64,000 nucleotides of DNA, taken from JAHDHW01 sp963793295. Its GTDB lineage: Bacteria; Bacteroidota; Bacteroidia; Chitinophagales; Saprospiraceae. Positions 20,025 through 29,730 of the stretch are shown here, one piece after another. A program made the position numbers and the translations under genes. How positions within the stretch are numbered: the first letter of the stretch is position 1; each line of letters opens with the position of its first letter. The DNA lies in contig CAWBZX010000037.1 in NCBI GenBank assembly GCA_963793295.1, forward strand, positions 62,001 to 126,000. The letters are read 5' to 3'. The notes beneath the pieces were generated by a model. It saw only the letters and a list, made by a program, of their open reading frames with translations. It had not been told where the DNA came from and did not search any database.

Positions 20025-21569
20025 TCAGATTGCAAGGCATACCTCATCGAAGTAATTATAGGCTTTGTTCAATCTTTCATTTACTTCATCTTTTCCTAAA
20101 AGTGCAATCATTTTAAATAAATCAGGCCCTGACATGGAGCCGGAAAGCGCAATACGTAATATTGGAAAAACCTCCCCGAATTTCAACCCCGTTTCATTGA
20201 TAAATTCTTTGATGACCATTTCAATGTTTTCAGCGGTATATTTTTCTATAACTTCCAATAATTCACTCAGCTTTTCAAATTGAAACCTTTGATCTGCCCG
20301 CCATCGTTTTCTAATCGTTTTTTCATCATAGGTTTTTACTGCTTCAAAAAAGTAATAACCTGTCTCCACAAAATCTGTCAACAAACTCACCCGCTCTTTC
20401 ATCAAACCACAAAAGGCTGCAACATAATCCAATTCAACAGGATAGCCATTTTCAACCAACATTGGCTGGATCAATTCAGCCAATGTTTCATCAGCTGTTG
20501 CCATGATATATTGCTGATTAAACCATTTTGCTTTTTCAAAATCAAAGCGCGCACCTGACTTGCCAATTCTCTCTAATGAAAATGCTTTGCAAAGTTGATC
20601 TAATGAAAAAATCTCTTGTTCCGTTCCGGGGTTCCATCCCAAAAAAGCCAAAAAATTATTGACTGCTTCCGGCAAAAAACCAAACTCACGAAAGCCGGTA
20701 AAAGAATCTTCCGGAGTAGCTCCTTTCCATGATATTGGAAAAACAGGAATCCCCAATTTGTCACCATCACGCTTACTCAGTTTTCCTTTTCCGGTAGGTT
20801 TGAGTATCAAAGGCAAGTGAGCAAATTTTGGCATTTCATTTTCCCAGCCGAGATACCGATATAGCAAAACGTGATGCGCCGTGCTAGGCAGCCATTCCTC
20901 TCCCCTGATCACGTGGGATATTTTCATCAAATAATCATCTACGATGTTTGCCAAATGATAAGTCGGCATACCATCGCTTTTCAACATTACTTTGTCATCC
21001 AATTCATTACTTTGAAAAGTTACTTCACCCCGGATCAAATCGTTTATTACGACCAATTCATCAGCGGGCACTTTTAATCGTATTGTATAAGGTTCGCCAC
21101 TTATGATCCTTTTTGTAGTCTCTTCCGGAGAAATAGTCAAACTATTTGTCATTGTGGTACGCGAAGCAGAACCGTATTTAAACGTTTTCCCTTCTGCTTC
21201 ATCACTCGCTCTTTTCTCATTGAGTTCGTCAGCAGTATCAAAAGCATAATAAGCATGACCATTATCAATAAGTTGTTGTGCATATTTTATATAAAGTCCT
21301 TTTTCTTTCCGCTCTGATTGTCGGTAAGGTCCATAATCTCCTCCAGTTTCAGGACCTTCATCGGGTAGCAATCCGCACCATTTTAAAGATTCCATGATGT
21401 AGTCTTCCGCACCGGGAACGTACCGGGTCTGGTCTGTATCCTCGATCCGAACAATGAAAGTGCCTCCGGTCTGGCGAGCCAATAAAAAATTATATAATGC
21501 TGTTCGCATTCCTCCAATGTGAAGCGCTCCTGTCGGACTCGGGGCAAATCTTACTCTAACTGCTGTCAT
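20025..21569 (-). CDS. gltX: Glutamyl-tRNA synthetase
   Basis: The 514-residue protein is a class I synthetase that charges tRNA-Glu. The HIGH-type motif appears as HIGG at 17-20 in APSPTGALHIGGMRTALYNF, and the KMSKS-type motif as KLSKR at 263-267. The RIEDTD segment (about 41-46) binds glutamate, and the helical anticodon-binding region fills the C-terminal third. Its length is normal for Bacteroidota. ATG 21569 directly precedes the conserved start of the fold. A small charged protein is encoded right after it. Confidence 0.97.
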   Translation of the reverse strand: MTAVRVRFAPSPTGALHIGGMRTALYNFLLARQTGGTFIVRIEDTDQTRYVPGAEDYIMESLKWCGLLPDEGPETGGDYGPYRQSERKEKGLYIKYAQQLIDNGHAYYAFDTADELNEKRASDEAEGKTFKYGSASRTTMTNSLTISPEETTKRIISGEPYTIRLKVPADELVVINDLIRGEVTFQSNELDDKVMLKSDGMPTYHLANIVDDYLMKISHVIRGEEWLPSTAHHVLLYRYLGWENEMPKFAHLPLILKPTGKGKLSKRDGDKLGIPVFPISWKGATPEDSFTGFREFGFLPEAVNNFLAFLGWNPGTEQEIFSLDQLCKAFSLERIGKSGARFDFEKAKWFNQQYIMATADETLAELIQPMLVENGYPVELDYVAAFCGLMKERVSLLTDFVETGYYFFEAVKTYDEKTIRKRWRADQRFQFEKLSELLEVIEKYTAENIEMVIKEFINETGLKFGEVFPILRIALSGSMSGPDLFKMIALLGKDEVNERLNKAYNYFDEVCLAI

Positions 21570-21882
21570 TGATGCTATAAAATATTTTTTACAAAAATTA
21601 TTAAAATTAATTTAACGCCAAGCAGCATACTTGCACACGTAAGCGTTTTGGTAAAAGAAATTGAGAACAAGTTTTAATCCCTTACACAGTTCCTCTTTTT
21701 TTAAGGAACCCAAAGTTAAAGAATTTTAAAGAGGTTGTTGGTATTTTTGAACATATCACTGCGACTAATTATTTAAAACGACTCAGCGAATCCCAATGCT
21801 GTTTTGATCAACTAAAACAAGTCAAAGGAAAATCAAATATCCACAACTATGATTTTTTAATAATTGTTTTAGTTAATACAAG
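21570..21882. other. Divergent intergenic region of 313 bases
   Basis: This region lies between divergently transcribed gltX and the deacetylase gene, so it should carry promoters in both directions. It is AT-rich; no convincing TAnnTTTG box with a properly spaced TTG, no hairpin and no open frame of note was found. Confidence 0.5.
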
Positions 21883-22536
21883 ATGTACCTAGTAAAAACT
21901 CCTAAATTCATCCAAAATCTTTTTCCAAACTTTATTTGGAAGATTCCTTCTAGTGAAAAAATTGTTTACCTAACCTTTGATGATGGGCCTATCCCTGAAG
22001 TAACTCCCTGGGTGTTGAAAACATTGGCGCAATTTAACGCAAAAGCTACTTTTTTCTGCGTTGGCGAAAATGTAAAAAAACACCCTGAAACATTTCAAAG
22101 TGTTTTAGATCACGGGCATTCCGTTGGCAATCATACTTATAACCATCTCAATGGCTGGGCAACTGACAATATCCCTTATTTTCATAATGTTCGGCATTGT
22201 GCAAATTTGGTAAAGTCTGTTTTATTTCGACCTCCGTATGGACGGTTGATGCCTAAGCAGGCTCAGTTTCTTCAAAGGCATTATCGCATTATTATGTGGG
22301 ATGTACTCAGTGGTGATTTTGATCCTAAAATATCGCAGGAGCAATGTCTGAATAATGTAAAAATAAAAACGAAACCCGGTTCGATTATCGTTTTTCATGA
22401 CAGCTTGAAATCTTTTGAAAAACTTCAATTTGTTCTTCCAAAAGTACTTCAATACTTTATTGAAAAAGGGTATCGTTTTGAAGCACTTCAGTCAGAGGAA
22501 GAAGTGCAAAAATCAAGTTATAGCCGAACGGCGTAA
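21883..22536 (+). CDS. Polysaccharide deacetylase (NodB fold)
   Basis: All five NodB motifs can be read in this 217-residue protein: LTFDDGP (metal-binding Asp pair), HSVGNHTYNH (metal His residues), RPPYGR, WDVLSGDFD and IVFHDS. The enzyme should remove acetyl groups from an N-acetylated glycan such as peptidoglycan or exopolysaccharide. There is no signal peptide; the first 30 residues form a short leader, as in other Bacteroidota members. It is a single gene, followed by a strong terminator at 22575. Confidence 0.93.
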   Translation: MYLVKTPKFIQNLFPNFIWKIPSSEKIVYLTFDDGPIPEVTPWVLKTLAQFNAKATFFCVGENVKKHPETFQSVLDHGHSVGNHTYNHLNGWATDNIPYFHNVRHCANLVKSVLFRPPYGRLMPKQAQFLQRHYRIIMWDVLSGDFDPKISQEQCLNNVKIKTKPGSIIVFHDSLKSFEKLQFVLPKVLQYFIEKGYRFEALQSEEEVQKSSYSRTA

Positions 22537-22574
22537 CTTCCCTATGGCAATGTTTAGTTAAATATAGAAATCAA

Positions 22575-22600
22575 AAGCCACTGTTTTAGGACAGTGGCTT
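22575..22600. terminator. Bidirectional rho-independent terminator
   Basis: AAGCCACTG / CAGTGGCTT arms with an 8-base loop are flanked by AAAA on the left and seven Ts on the right. They lie between the convergent deacetylase gene and the exbD-type gene, so they can serve both transcripts. Confidence 0.85.
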
Positions 22601-22625
22601 TTTTTGTTAAAACATTAAACGGCTT

Positions 22626-23162
22626 TCATTTATGATCCGTCGGTTCTGCTTCTGAAATAACCAATGGAATTTTATCCCTGATTTCTCTTTTTAAGTGATC
22701 CTCCAGCAGGTCATACTTTTTTTGAAATTTTTGTTGTGCAGACTTCTCCCACAGTTCATTGTATGCTGCTTTTATTTCATTGTAAACTTCTAGATAGGCT
22801 TTATATGCCGTACCTCTGTCATTTTGGATAGAGACAACTGCTTTGGTTGGTGAGGAGGGTAGATCATCACTTTTGTGAGGATTCAGGATGAATTCCTTGG
22901 TTTGCGCTTTCAGTTCTTTAATACTTATATATTCTCCTTCTACCAGCAGATTATTCTCTGCATTTATTTTCACTGTCAAAACATTTTTCGGAGGAACTGG
23001 TGTGCTTATTATAGTATCTTTCCAGGGAGGAAGTTTTACCATGACCCCTTTATCCATTTCAATGGTTGTGGTCACTAGAAAAAAGATGAGTAATAAAAAA
23101 GCAATATCTGCCATTGAACCTGCATTGATTTGATTGTCAAATCGTCGTTTGCTGTTTGCCAT
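22626..23162 (-). CDS. ExbD/TolR-type biopolymer transport protein
   Basis: ATG 23162 gives 178 residues: a short cytosolic head (MANSKRRFDNQINAGS), one membrane helix with the proton-path Asp (MADIAFLLLIFFLVTTTI), and a periplasmic domain of about 135 residues. ExbD proteins couple the proton-motive force to TonB-dependent uptake, together with ExbB. No exbB or tonB lies beside it, so its partners must be elsewhere. A helical C-terminal extension (about 120-178, YNELWEKSAQQKFQKKYDLL) makes it longer than the usual 130-150 residues. Confidence 0.9.
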   Translation of the reverse strand: MANSKRRFDNQINAGSMADIAFLLLIFFLVTTTIEMDKGVMVKLPPWKDTIISTPVPPKNVLTVKINAENNLLVEGEYISIKELKAQTKEFILNPHKSDDLPSSPTKAVVSIQNDRGTAYKAYLEVYNEIKAAYNELWEKSAQQKFQKKYDLLEDHLKREIRDKIPLVISEAEPTDHK

Positions 23163-23435
23163 AATCAATATTTTTTAAAAAAATGATGAAATGTAAAAAT
23201 TGAACGACGACCAATAAATCTCAGGCAGTTTCTGTTTAAAAGATGATAACTTTTTTAGATTTGGCGTGTTATTCCTTTAAAATATTAACTTTTGAAGGAA
23301 CAGAAGTTGTGAATAAACGGTTAATGAACGGTAGCTTCAATGCGAGAACTTTGTATTATTGGTCGAAAATTATGAATTTTTCATCCGCCTATTTTTACTT
23401 TCTCGCTTTAACTGTATAATTTAACTATCGATTAA

Positions 23436-23831
23436 ATGAAAAAGATGAAAAATCCATTCAAAAAATATGCAAATGCGTTTTCTGATAATGCATTTTGGAA
23501 ACGGATGCAGAAAATTGCGAAAAACGTTGGTCAAAAAACGGTATACACGATCTTGTTACTTTACTATGCTTTTACTAGAAAAGAAACACCGCATTGGGCA
23601 AAAAATATAATTATCGGAGTACTTGGTTATTTTCTGACACCTTTTGATGCCATCCCTGATCTGACACCGATTATCGGTTATACTGATGATATTGGAGTCC
23701 TTTCATTTGGATTGGTCACGATTGCCTGTTATGTCAATGAAGAAGTGCGGCTTAAAGCCCGAAATCGCCTCGAAAAATGGTGGGGAGAAATCGACGAGAC
23801 CCAGATTGAAGAAGTAAATAACCAACTTTAA
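23436..23831 (+). CDS. DUF1232 (YkvA-type) membrane protein
   Basis: The 131-residue protein contains the DUF1232 core ILLLYYAFTRKETPHWAKNI, then GYFLTPFDAIPDLTPIIGYT-DDIGVL, about 45-95. The DxIPDxxPxxGxxDD signature is intact. The family is widespread and membrane-associated; its biochemical role is unknown. The basic head (MKKMKNPFKKYANAF) suggests a cytosolic N-terminus. It stands alone between a divergent exbD-type gene and the aminopeptidase gene. Confidence 0.88.
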   Translation: MKKMKNPFKKYANAFSDNAFWKRMQKIAKNVGQKTVYTILLLYYAFTRKETPHWAKNIIIGVLGYFLTPFDAIPDLTPIIGYTDDIGVLSFGLVTIACYVNEEVRLKARNRLEKWWGEIDETQIEEVNNQL

Positions 23832-24158
23832 AATACCCTTCCCTTCTTGAAACACTAATCTTCAGGTATCTTATTATTTATCTTTCCTATCTGTTAAGTG
23901 TACCTGCATTTCTTGCTATTTATTTTATTTTTTTATACTATTGTATACAGTCGCCCCTCTTAAAATATTTTCCAAACGATCTCGAAGCTTAACCAATTTT
24001 TATATTGCCCATTTCAAATCGTTCTCATTGAATGATTGCGTTTCAAAATATTGGACTTACTTTGAGAAAACGAAAAAAATAGCATTGCTTTTTTTGATTA
24101 TAATCAGTATTTGAACAAAACAAATTATTTCTGAACATACATTACAAACAACTACACG
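23832..24158. other. Intergenic region of 327 bases
   Basis: This AT-rich region between two same-strand genes probably contains the promoter of the aminopeptidase gene. I see no hairpin with a U-tract, no recognisable promoter pair and no small open frame worth calling. Confidence 0.5.
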
Positions 24159-25460
24159 ATGAAATACAAACCGCTCAATCCTGAGTTGTACCGGCTCAAT
24201 CGACGACGCTTCACCAGCCAGATGAAACCAGATTCAATTGCCATTTTTCACTCCAATGCCCTGATGCCTCGCAATGGCGATCAATTTTTTCCATTTCGAC
24301 AGAATTCAGCATTGTTGAGTTTAAGTGGTTTGGACCAAGAAGAAACTGTTCTCGTGTTGTTTCCTGACAGTGTAAAAGAAAATTTCCATGAAGTCGCTTT
24401 TATCAAAAAGACTACGGAAAGGATTGCCACCTATGAGGGACAAAAGTATACCAAAGAAGAAGCAAGAAAAATTTCAGGCATTCAAAAAGTTTTTTGGCTG
24501 GACGAGATGGATAAAGTTTTAAACGAACTTATTCTTTTATCAAAGCGCATTTATGTCAATTTGAATGAAAATGAATATTTCCATTCGGAAATTGATACCA
24601 ACAATTTGCGACATACTAAAAAACTTCAGCAACGTTACCCGGCTCATAAATATCATCGCTCAGGCCCAATTCTTAAGAAGATGGCTATGATAAAATCTGA
24701 ATATGAAATAGCCACTATTGATAAGGCTTGTGAAATAACAGAAAAAGCGTTCCGAGGAGTTTTGGAATTTGTAAAGCCCGGCGTAATGGAGTACGAGATT
24801 GAAGCCGAAATAATCCACGAATTTATCCGTAATCGTGCAAATGGCCATGCTTATTCCCCTATTATTGCTAGTGGAAAAAATACCTGCATTTTGCATTATA
24901 CTGAAAACAATCAAATGTGCCAGGACGGCGATGTACTTTTAATGGACTTTGGAGCAGAATACGCAAATTACGCTGCAGACATGACTCGTGTCATTCCAAT
25001 AAACGGACAATTTACTCCCCGTCAAAAATCCGTTTACAATGCAGTTTTGAAAGTGATGCAAGAGGCCACTCAAATGCTGGTACCCGGGACTATAATTGAT
25101 GAATACCACAAGGAGGTTGGCAAAATGATGGAGAAAGAATTACTTCAACTAAAGCTCATCACCAAAACAGATATTAAAAATCAAAATCCGGATAAGCCTG
25201 CTTATAAAAAATATTTTATGCACGGAACTTCTCATCATCTTGGCCTTGATGTTCATGATTTGAGCAATCAATATGTTCCGATTCAGGCAGGAATGGTCTT
25301 TACTGTTGAGCCGGGGATTTATATTCCAGAAGAAAACATTGGTATCAGACTAGAAAACAATATCCTGGTTACTGATCATGAGCCAATAAATCTGATGGCT
25401 AGTATTCCGGTTGAAGTGGAACATATTGAAGAGTTGATGAATACCAGCATTTTAACTTAA
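24159..25460 (+). CDS. pepP: Xaa-Pro aminopeptidase (M24B)
   Basis: The 433-residue enzyme should remove N-terminal residues next to proline. The N-terminal creatinase/aminopeptidase-P domain covers about 1-170. The catalytic pita-bread domain holds the five metal ligands: the two Asp of DFGAEYANYAADMTRV, His in HGTSHHLGLDVHD, Glu in VEPGIYIP and Glu in IGIRLENN. Length and order match cytosolic PepP; there is no signal peptide. A rho-independent terminator at 25493 ends the transcript. Confidence 0.94.
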   Translation: MKYKPLNPELYRLNRRRFTSQMKPDSIAIFHSNALMPRNGDQFFPFRQNSALLSLSGLDQEETVLVLFPDSVKENFHEVAFIKKTTERIATYEGQKYTKEEARKISGIQKVFWLDEMDKVLNELILLSKRIYVNLNENEYFHSEIDTNNLRHTKKLQQRYPAHKYHRSGPILKKMAMIKSEYEIATIDKACEITEKAFRGVLEFVKPGVMEYEIEAEIIHEFIRNRANGHAYSPIIASGKNTCILHYTENNQMCQDGDVLLMDFGAEYANYAADMTRVIPINGQFTPRQKSVYNAVLKVMQEATQMLVPGTIIDEYHKEVGKMMEKELLQLKLITKTDIKNQNPDKPAYKKYFMHGTSHHLGLDVHDLSNQYVPIQAGMVFTVEPGIYIPEENIGIRLENNILVTDHEPINLMASIPVEVEHIEELMNTSILT

Positions 25461-25492
25461 AATTTAAATAGTCTTTAGTCATTTTTAATCTC

Positions 25493-25522
25493 AGCCCTCT
25501 TTGATAAAATACAAAGAGGGCT
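25493..25522 (+). terminator. Rho-independent terminator after the aminopeptidase gene
   Basis: Perfect 11-bp arms AGCCCTCTTTG / CAAAGAGGGCT with an 8-base loop are followed by AGCTTTTTT. They lie 33 bases past the stop at 25460. Confidence 0.88.
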
Positions 25523-25589
25523 AGCTTTTTTAAAGCATTTATCTAAAATTTGCTTGCTTGCAAGATAACCCAACGGCAACTTCAAAAGA

Positions 25590-25624
25590 AAAAGGGTAAG
25601 ATTTTAATGAAACCTTACCCTTTT
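25590..25624 (-). terminator. Rho-independent terminator after atpC
   Basis: Perfect 11-bp arms (AAAAGGGTAAG / CTTACCCTTTT) with a 13-base loop lie 21 bases beyond the atpC stop. On the minus strand they run into TTTTTCTTTTG. They should end the atpD-atpC transcript. Confidence 0.85.
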
Positions 25625-25644
25625 AATCAAAATGACTTATTACA

Positions 25645-25893
25645 TTATTCTTGATACCCCTGAACCAAAAGAGATACCTTGTTTTTTAAAACTTCGATAA
25701 ATCCTTTTTCGATTCCAAAGGTAATTTTTTCACCATTTTCCTTCATCAATCTTACTTGACCTACTCCTAAAGCAGATACAATTGGAGCGTGATTGTTCAA
25801 AACTTCAAACTGACCACTTACTCCAGGTACTTTCACTGAAGTGATTTCACCTTCGAAGATTTCTTTATCAGGAGTTAAAACGGAAATATGCAT
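25645..25893 (-). CDS. atpC: F1 ATP synthase epsilon subunit
   Basis: The ATG at 25893 yields 82 residues beginning MHISVLTPDKEIFEGEITSV and ending LLVQGYQE. It is the short, Bacteroidota-type epsilon that keeps the N-terminal beta-sandwich and lacks the long C-terminal helical hairpin seen in E. coli. A TTG two codons upstream is less likely. It directly follows atpD, which is the usual detached atpDC pair of this phylum, the other ATP synthase genes being elsewhere. Confidence 0.95.
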   Translation of the reverse strand: MHISVLTPDKEIFEGEITSVKVPGVSGQFEVLNNHAPIVSALGVGQVRLMKENGEKITFGIEKGFIEVLKNKVSLLVQGYQE

Positions 25894-25919
25894 ATTCAAA
25901 ATTTAATTCTGATAATTTT

Positions 25920-27436
25920 TTAATTGTTTGCTTCAGCAAGCATTTTCTTACCTGCTTCGATTACTTCATCAATACTACCTTTCAGGTTGAAAGCTGCTTC
26001 AGGATACTCATCAACTTCACCATCAAGGATCATATTGAATCCTCTGATCGTTTCTTCAATTGACACCAATACTCCTTTCAAACCTGTAAATTGCTCAGCA
26101 ACGTGGAATGGCTGAGAAAGGAATCGCTGAACACGTCGAGCACGGTGTACAACCAGTTTATCTTCTTCAGAAAGTTCTTCCATACCTAGGATGGCAATGA
26201 TATCCTGCAATTCATTATATCGCTGAAGAATATTTTTAACCTTTTCAGCTGTATTATAATGTTCATCACCAATAATCTGCCGGATCAAGAATTCGAGAAG
26301 TTGAATCCAAAGGATCCACCGCAGGATAAATACCCAAAGAAGCAATTTTACGACTTAATACCGTTGTTGCATCAAGGTGAGCAAAGGTTGTTGCAGGAGC
26401 AGGGTCAGTCAAGTCATCCGCAGGTACATAAACCGCCTGTACGGAAGTAATGGATCCTCTTTTGTTGAAGTAATTCGCTCTTGCATAATACCCATCTCAG
26501 TAGCCAATGTTGGTTGGTAACCTACCGCTGAAGGCATACGTCCAAGAAGGGCGGATACCTCAGAACCTGCCTGTGTAAAACGGAAAATATTATCAATAAA
26601 GAAAAGGATATCACTTCCACCAGTTGGATCACTTAAATCACCATCACGGTAATATTCTGCAATGGTCAATCCTGAAAGAGCAACCCGAGCACGTGCACCA
26701 GGAGGTTCATTCATCTGACCAAATACCAAGGTTGCTTTTGAACTTTCAAGTGCTTTCATATCCACTTTTGACAAATCCCATCCACCTTCTTCCATACTGT
26801 GCTTAAATTCTTCACCATATTTGATAACGTTGGATTCGATCATCTCTCGAAGCAAATCATTTCCTTCACGAGTTCGTTCACCAACACCAGCAAAAACAGA
26901 AATACCTTCATATCCTTTGGCAATATTATTGATCAACTCCATGATCAATACCGTTTTTCCTACACCAGCACCTCCAAATAGTCCAATTTTTCCACCTTTC
27001 GAGTAAGGCTCAATCAAATCAATTACTTTAATACCTGTATAAAGAATTTCGTTTCAGTCGATAGATCTTCATATCTAGGTGGCTTACGGTGAATTGGATA
27101 AGCATCATCACCTTTTGGTACTTCTCCAATACCATCAATAGCTTCACCAACTACGTTGAAAAGTCTTCCTTTAATGACATCACCAACAGGCATTGCAATA
27201 GGTTTACCTGTATCAATTACTTCCAATCCTCTTGTCAGACCATCTGTAGCATCCATGGCTATCGTTCTTACACTATCTTCTCCAAGGTGCTGTTGACACT
27301 CAAGTATCAACTCACCACCATCTTCTTTCTGAACAATAAGTGCATTTAAAATTTCTGGTAATTTAGCGTCAGCTCCAGAAAAACTAACATCTACTACAGG
27401 TCCGATTACTTGCTTTATACGACCGATATTTGCCAT
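25920..27436 (-). CDS. atpD: F1 ATP synthase beta subunit, frame broken three times as read
   Basis: This encodes the catalytic beta subunit: MANIGRIKQVIGPVVDVSF at the start, Walker A GGAGVGKT, and SALLGRMPSAVGYQPTLATE. The catalytic core is intact in content but split over frames. A base is missing near 27050 (after LSTET), one A is missing from the A-run opposite 26460-26463 (before RGSITS), and one G is extra opposite 26280-26281 (DPQIIGDEHYN). Repairing these gives 1518 bases, 505 residues, the normal size. Residues on both sides of each lesion are canonical, so sequence error is far likelier than loss of an essential gene. A promoter lies at 27488-27518. Confidence 0.95.
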
Positions 27437-27487
27437 AATTTATATTCTAAATTTGTTGAATTCTAATAGGTTTCTGAAAAATCGCTG

Positions 27488-27518
27488 CAAAGATAATCCT
27501 TTTGAATAATAAACAAAA
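27488..27518 (-). promoter_or_regulatory. Bacteroidota-type promoter of atpD
   Basis: On the minus strand TTTTG is followed after 18 bases by TATCTTTG, matching the TTTG/TAnnTTTG consensus of the primary Bacteroidota sigma factor. Transcription would start near 27480, giving a leader of about 45 bases before the atpD ATG at 27436. Confidence 0.65.
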
Positions 27519-27578
27519 CAAAATTTGGCCTTTAATTATCATAGTTTTGTCATCAAAGACTAATGGGTTTCTCCAGGT

Positions 27579-28526
27579 TTAATGTCCCCCTCCTTTTATA
27601 ATTTCACTGGCATGAAAAATTGTGGGTAAAATAGCATCAAGACATTCCTGAACACCGTTTGTACTTCCAGGCAGGGTTACAATCATTGTTTCCTTTTTTG
27701 CTCCTGCAATCGCTGATGAAAACATAGCGACCGGTGTCCTCATTCCCCCATGGTCCCGCATAGCTTCTGCAACGCCTACCGCTTCCTTTTCGATAATTTC
27801 CTTGACAGCCTTTACCGTTACATCCCGAGGGCCTAATCCTGTTCCACCAGTTGTGAATACAAATTGAATTCCTTGTTCAATCCAATCATTGATTGCATTT
27901 TGGATAGCGGTTTTATTATCTGACACAATATGAAAGTCAGAAATTGTAGCGCCATATTCCTCCAACATTTCTCTAATCTTCGCCCCTGATTTGTCTTCCC
28001 TGTTACCTGAAGCAGTACTATCTGAGCAAACTAAAATCGCACAGGAATACGATTTTTTATAAAATCGTAACCGATCGGTCTTGCCACCGCTTTTGGATAA
28101 AAGTTTCGTGGAAGTTATTTCAATTTCTTTGTCCACCGGTTTCAGGAGATCATAAATTGTTAAAGCAGCAACGGAAACACCTGTCAATACTTCCATCTCG
28201 ATTCCAGTCCGGGCAATCGATTTGCCCTCGCAATAAATCACTACGCCGTACTTACCATTTAAATCTTCCAGATTTTCCGGAGCGGTTCCACCTTCGAGAT
28301 ATTCATAGTGAATATTCATCGCATCAATGCTCACCGGGTGACAATGTGGAATCAGGTTATGCGTATTTTTCGCAGCAAGAAAACCTGCAGCTTTTGCTAT
28401 ATTGAGCAAATCTCCTTTAGGCAGCTGATCATTTTTTATCAATTCAACGGTTTTTGGCTGACATAAGACCACGCCCACCGCTTTTGCCTGACGAAGTGTG
28501 ATTGTTTTTCGGGTAATATCGCGCAT
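27579..28526 (-). CDS. moaCB: Fused MoaC-MoaB molybdenum cofactor protein
   Basis: The 315-residue protein joins two enzymes. Residues 1-150 are MoaC (HCHPVSIDAMNIHYEY, GIEMEVLTGVSVAALTIYDL), the cyclic pyranopterin monophosphate synthase. Residues about 160-315 are a MoaB/MogA domain (VCSDSTASGNREDKSG, TTGGTGLGPRD), which adenylylates molybdopterin. The MoaC active site normally needs a Lys pair near its C-terminus; SGGKTDRLRF keeps one. Fusions of this type are known in Bacteroidota. No other moa genes adjoin, so the pathway is scattered. Confidence 0.93.
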   Translation of the reverse strand: MRDITRKTITLRQAKAVGVVLCQPKTVELIKNDQLPKGDLLNIAKAAGFLAAKNTHNLIPHCHPVSIDAMNIHYEYLEGGTAPENLEDLNGKYGVVIYCEGKSIARTGIEMEVLTGVSVAALTIYDLLKPVDKEIEITSTKLLSKSGGKTDRLRFYKKSYSCAILVCSDSTASGNREDKSGAKIREMLEEYGATISDFHIVSDNKTAIQNAINDWIEQGIQFVFTTGGTGLGPRDVTVKAVKEIIEKEAVGVAEAMRDHGGMRTPVAMFSSAIAGAKKETMIVTLPGSTNGVQECLDAILPTIFHASEIIKGGGH

Positions 28527-28706
28527 AGTATTTATTATGATTCTTTAACAAGTTCCCTGTTCTAAGTCATTCATAAAGAAAAATCAATGCTTTCTATGGT
28601 CGCTTTTCTTCTTTTTTTTAAACGACCACAGAATTAGTCAAAGAAGGTATTTAGTTTTGAAAGCTAAAATTAGGAAAAGGATTATAAAGCTTACTACTTT
28701 TGGATA

Positions 28707-29717
28707 ATGAATTCCAATCCAATGGTAAGCATCCTCATGCCTGTTCGCAATTCTTCCCTTTATTTGGAGGAGTGCCTGCAGTCAATTATCCATCAAACAG
28801 AAAAACATTGGGAATTGTTAGCGGTTGACGACCATTCTTTTGATAATAGTTTTGATATTTTGGAAAAATATGCTGCAAAGGATACTCGAATTAAGGTTTT
28901 TAAAAATAAAGGAAAAGGAATTATCCATGCACTGCGGTTGGCTTTTGAAAATAGTAACGGTGAACTCCTATCCCGAATGGATTCTGATGATGTGATGAAG
29001 CCTCAAAAAATTGCGCTTTTAAAAAAACAATTACTCAAAAAAGGCACTAGCCACGTATGCACTGCTTTTGTGGAATATTTTTCTGATTCTCCTCTCGGTG
29101 ATGGTTATCAAAAATACCAGAAATGGTTAAACGAATTGACTTCCAGCAATGAAAATTTTAATGACATTTATAAAGAGTGTGTAATCCCGTCGCCCTGCTG
29201 GATGGTCTTTCGGGAAGATCTTTTACGCTGCGGAGCTTTCGCTCCTGACATTTATCCGGAGGATTACGATTTGGTATTTCGTTTTTATAAAAATGGTTTA
29301 AAAGTCACCTCCGTAAAAGAACCTTTACATCGATGGAGAGACTATTCTGAGCGATCCTCTCGCACTGATCCCAATTATGCAGACCAAACCTTTTCAGATT
29401 TAAAGCTGAAATATTTCCTGGAATTGGATTATGATGAAAACCGTGAATTGGTACTTTGGGGCGCCGGGAAAAAAGGCAAATATCTCGCAAAGCATTTTCA
29501 ATTAAATAATGTCCCCTTTCGATGGATTTCGAATAATGAGCGTAAAACCGGAAAGTCCATCTCAGATACTGTTTTGGAAGAATTTAATATTTTAAAAACC
29601 ATCTCCAATCCTCAGATTATCATTTCCGTCGCCGCTCCCGATGACCAACAAGAAATTGAAAGCTTTCTGATAGCATCCAACCTTAAAATAGGAAAGCATT
29701 ATTATTTCTTTTGTTGA
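28707..29717 (+). CDS. Family 2 glycosyltransferase with C-terminal Rossmann-like domain
   Basis: The first 220 residues are a GT-A fold: MVSILMPVRNSSLYLEECLQ, AVDDHSFDNS, the DSDD metal motif and W.VFREDLLRCGAF. They should transfer a sugar from a nucleotide donor onto a glycan. From about residue 250 a second domain begins with LVLWGAGKKGKYLAKHFQ, a dinucleotide-binding-like glycine loop, and reads on to the end. ATG 28707 is used here, but TACTTTTG at 28695-28702 looks like a -7 element. If so, the ATG at 28722 (MVSILMPV…) is the true start. It is a single gene; the substrate is unknown. Confidence 0.87.
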   Translation: MNSNPMVSILMPVRNSSLYLEECLQSIIHQTEKHWELLAVDDHSFDNSFDILEKYAAKDTRIKVFKNKGKGIIHALRLAFENSNGELLSRMDSDDVMKPQKIALLKKQLLKKGTSHVCTAFVEYFSDSPLGDGYQKYQKWLNELTSSNENFNDIYKECVIPSPCWMVFREDLLRCGAFAPDIYPEDYDLVFRFYKNGLKVTSVKEPLHRWRDYSERSSRTDPNYADQTFSDLKLKYFLELDYDENRELVLWGAGKKGKYLAKHFQLNNVPFRWISNNERKTGKSISDTVLEEFNILKTISNPQIIISVAAPDDQQEIESFLIASNLKIGKHYYFFC

Positions 29718-29730
29718 ATCATCTAATTGC

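Noticed and set aside
25920..27436. Programmed frameshifting in atpD
   Set aside because: Three separate shifts of mixed sign without slippery sites or conserved structures do not fit recoding. Sequence error explains them better.
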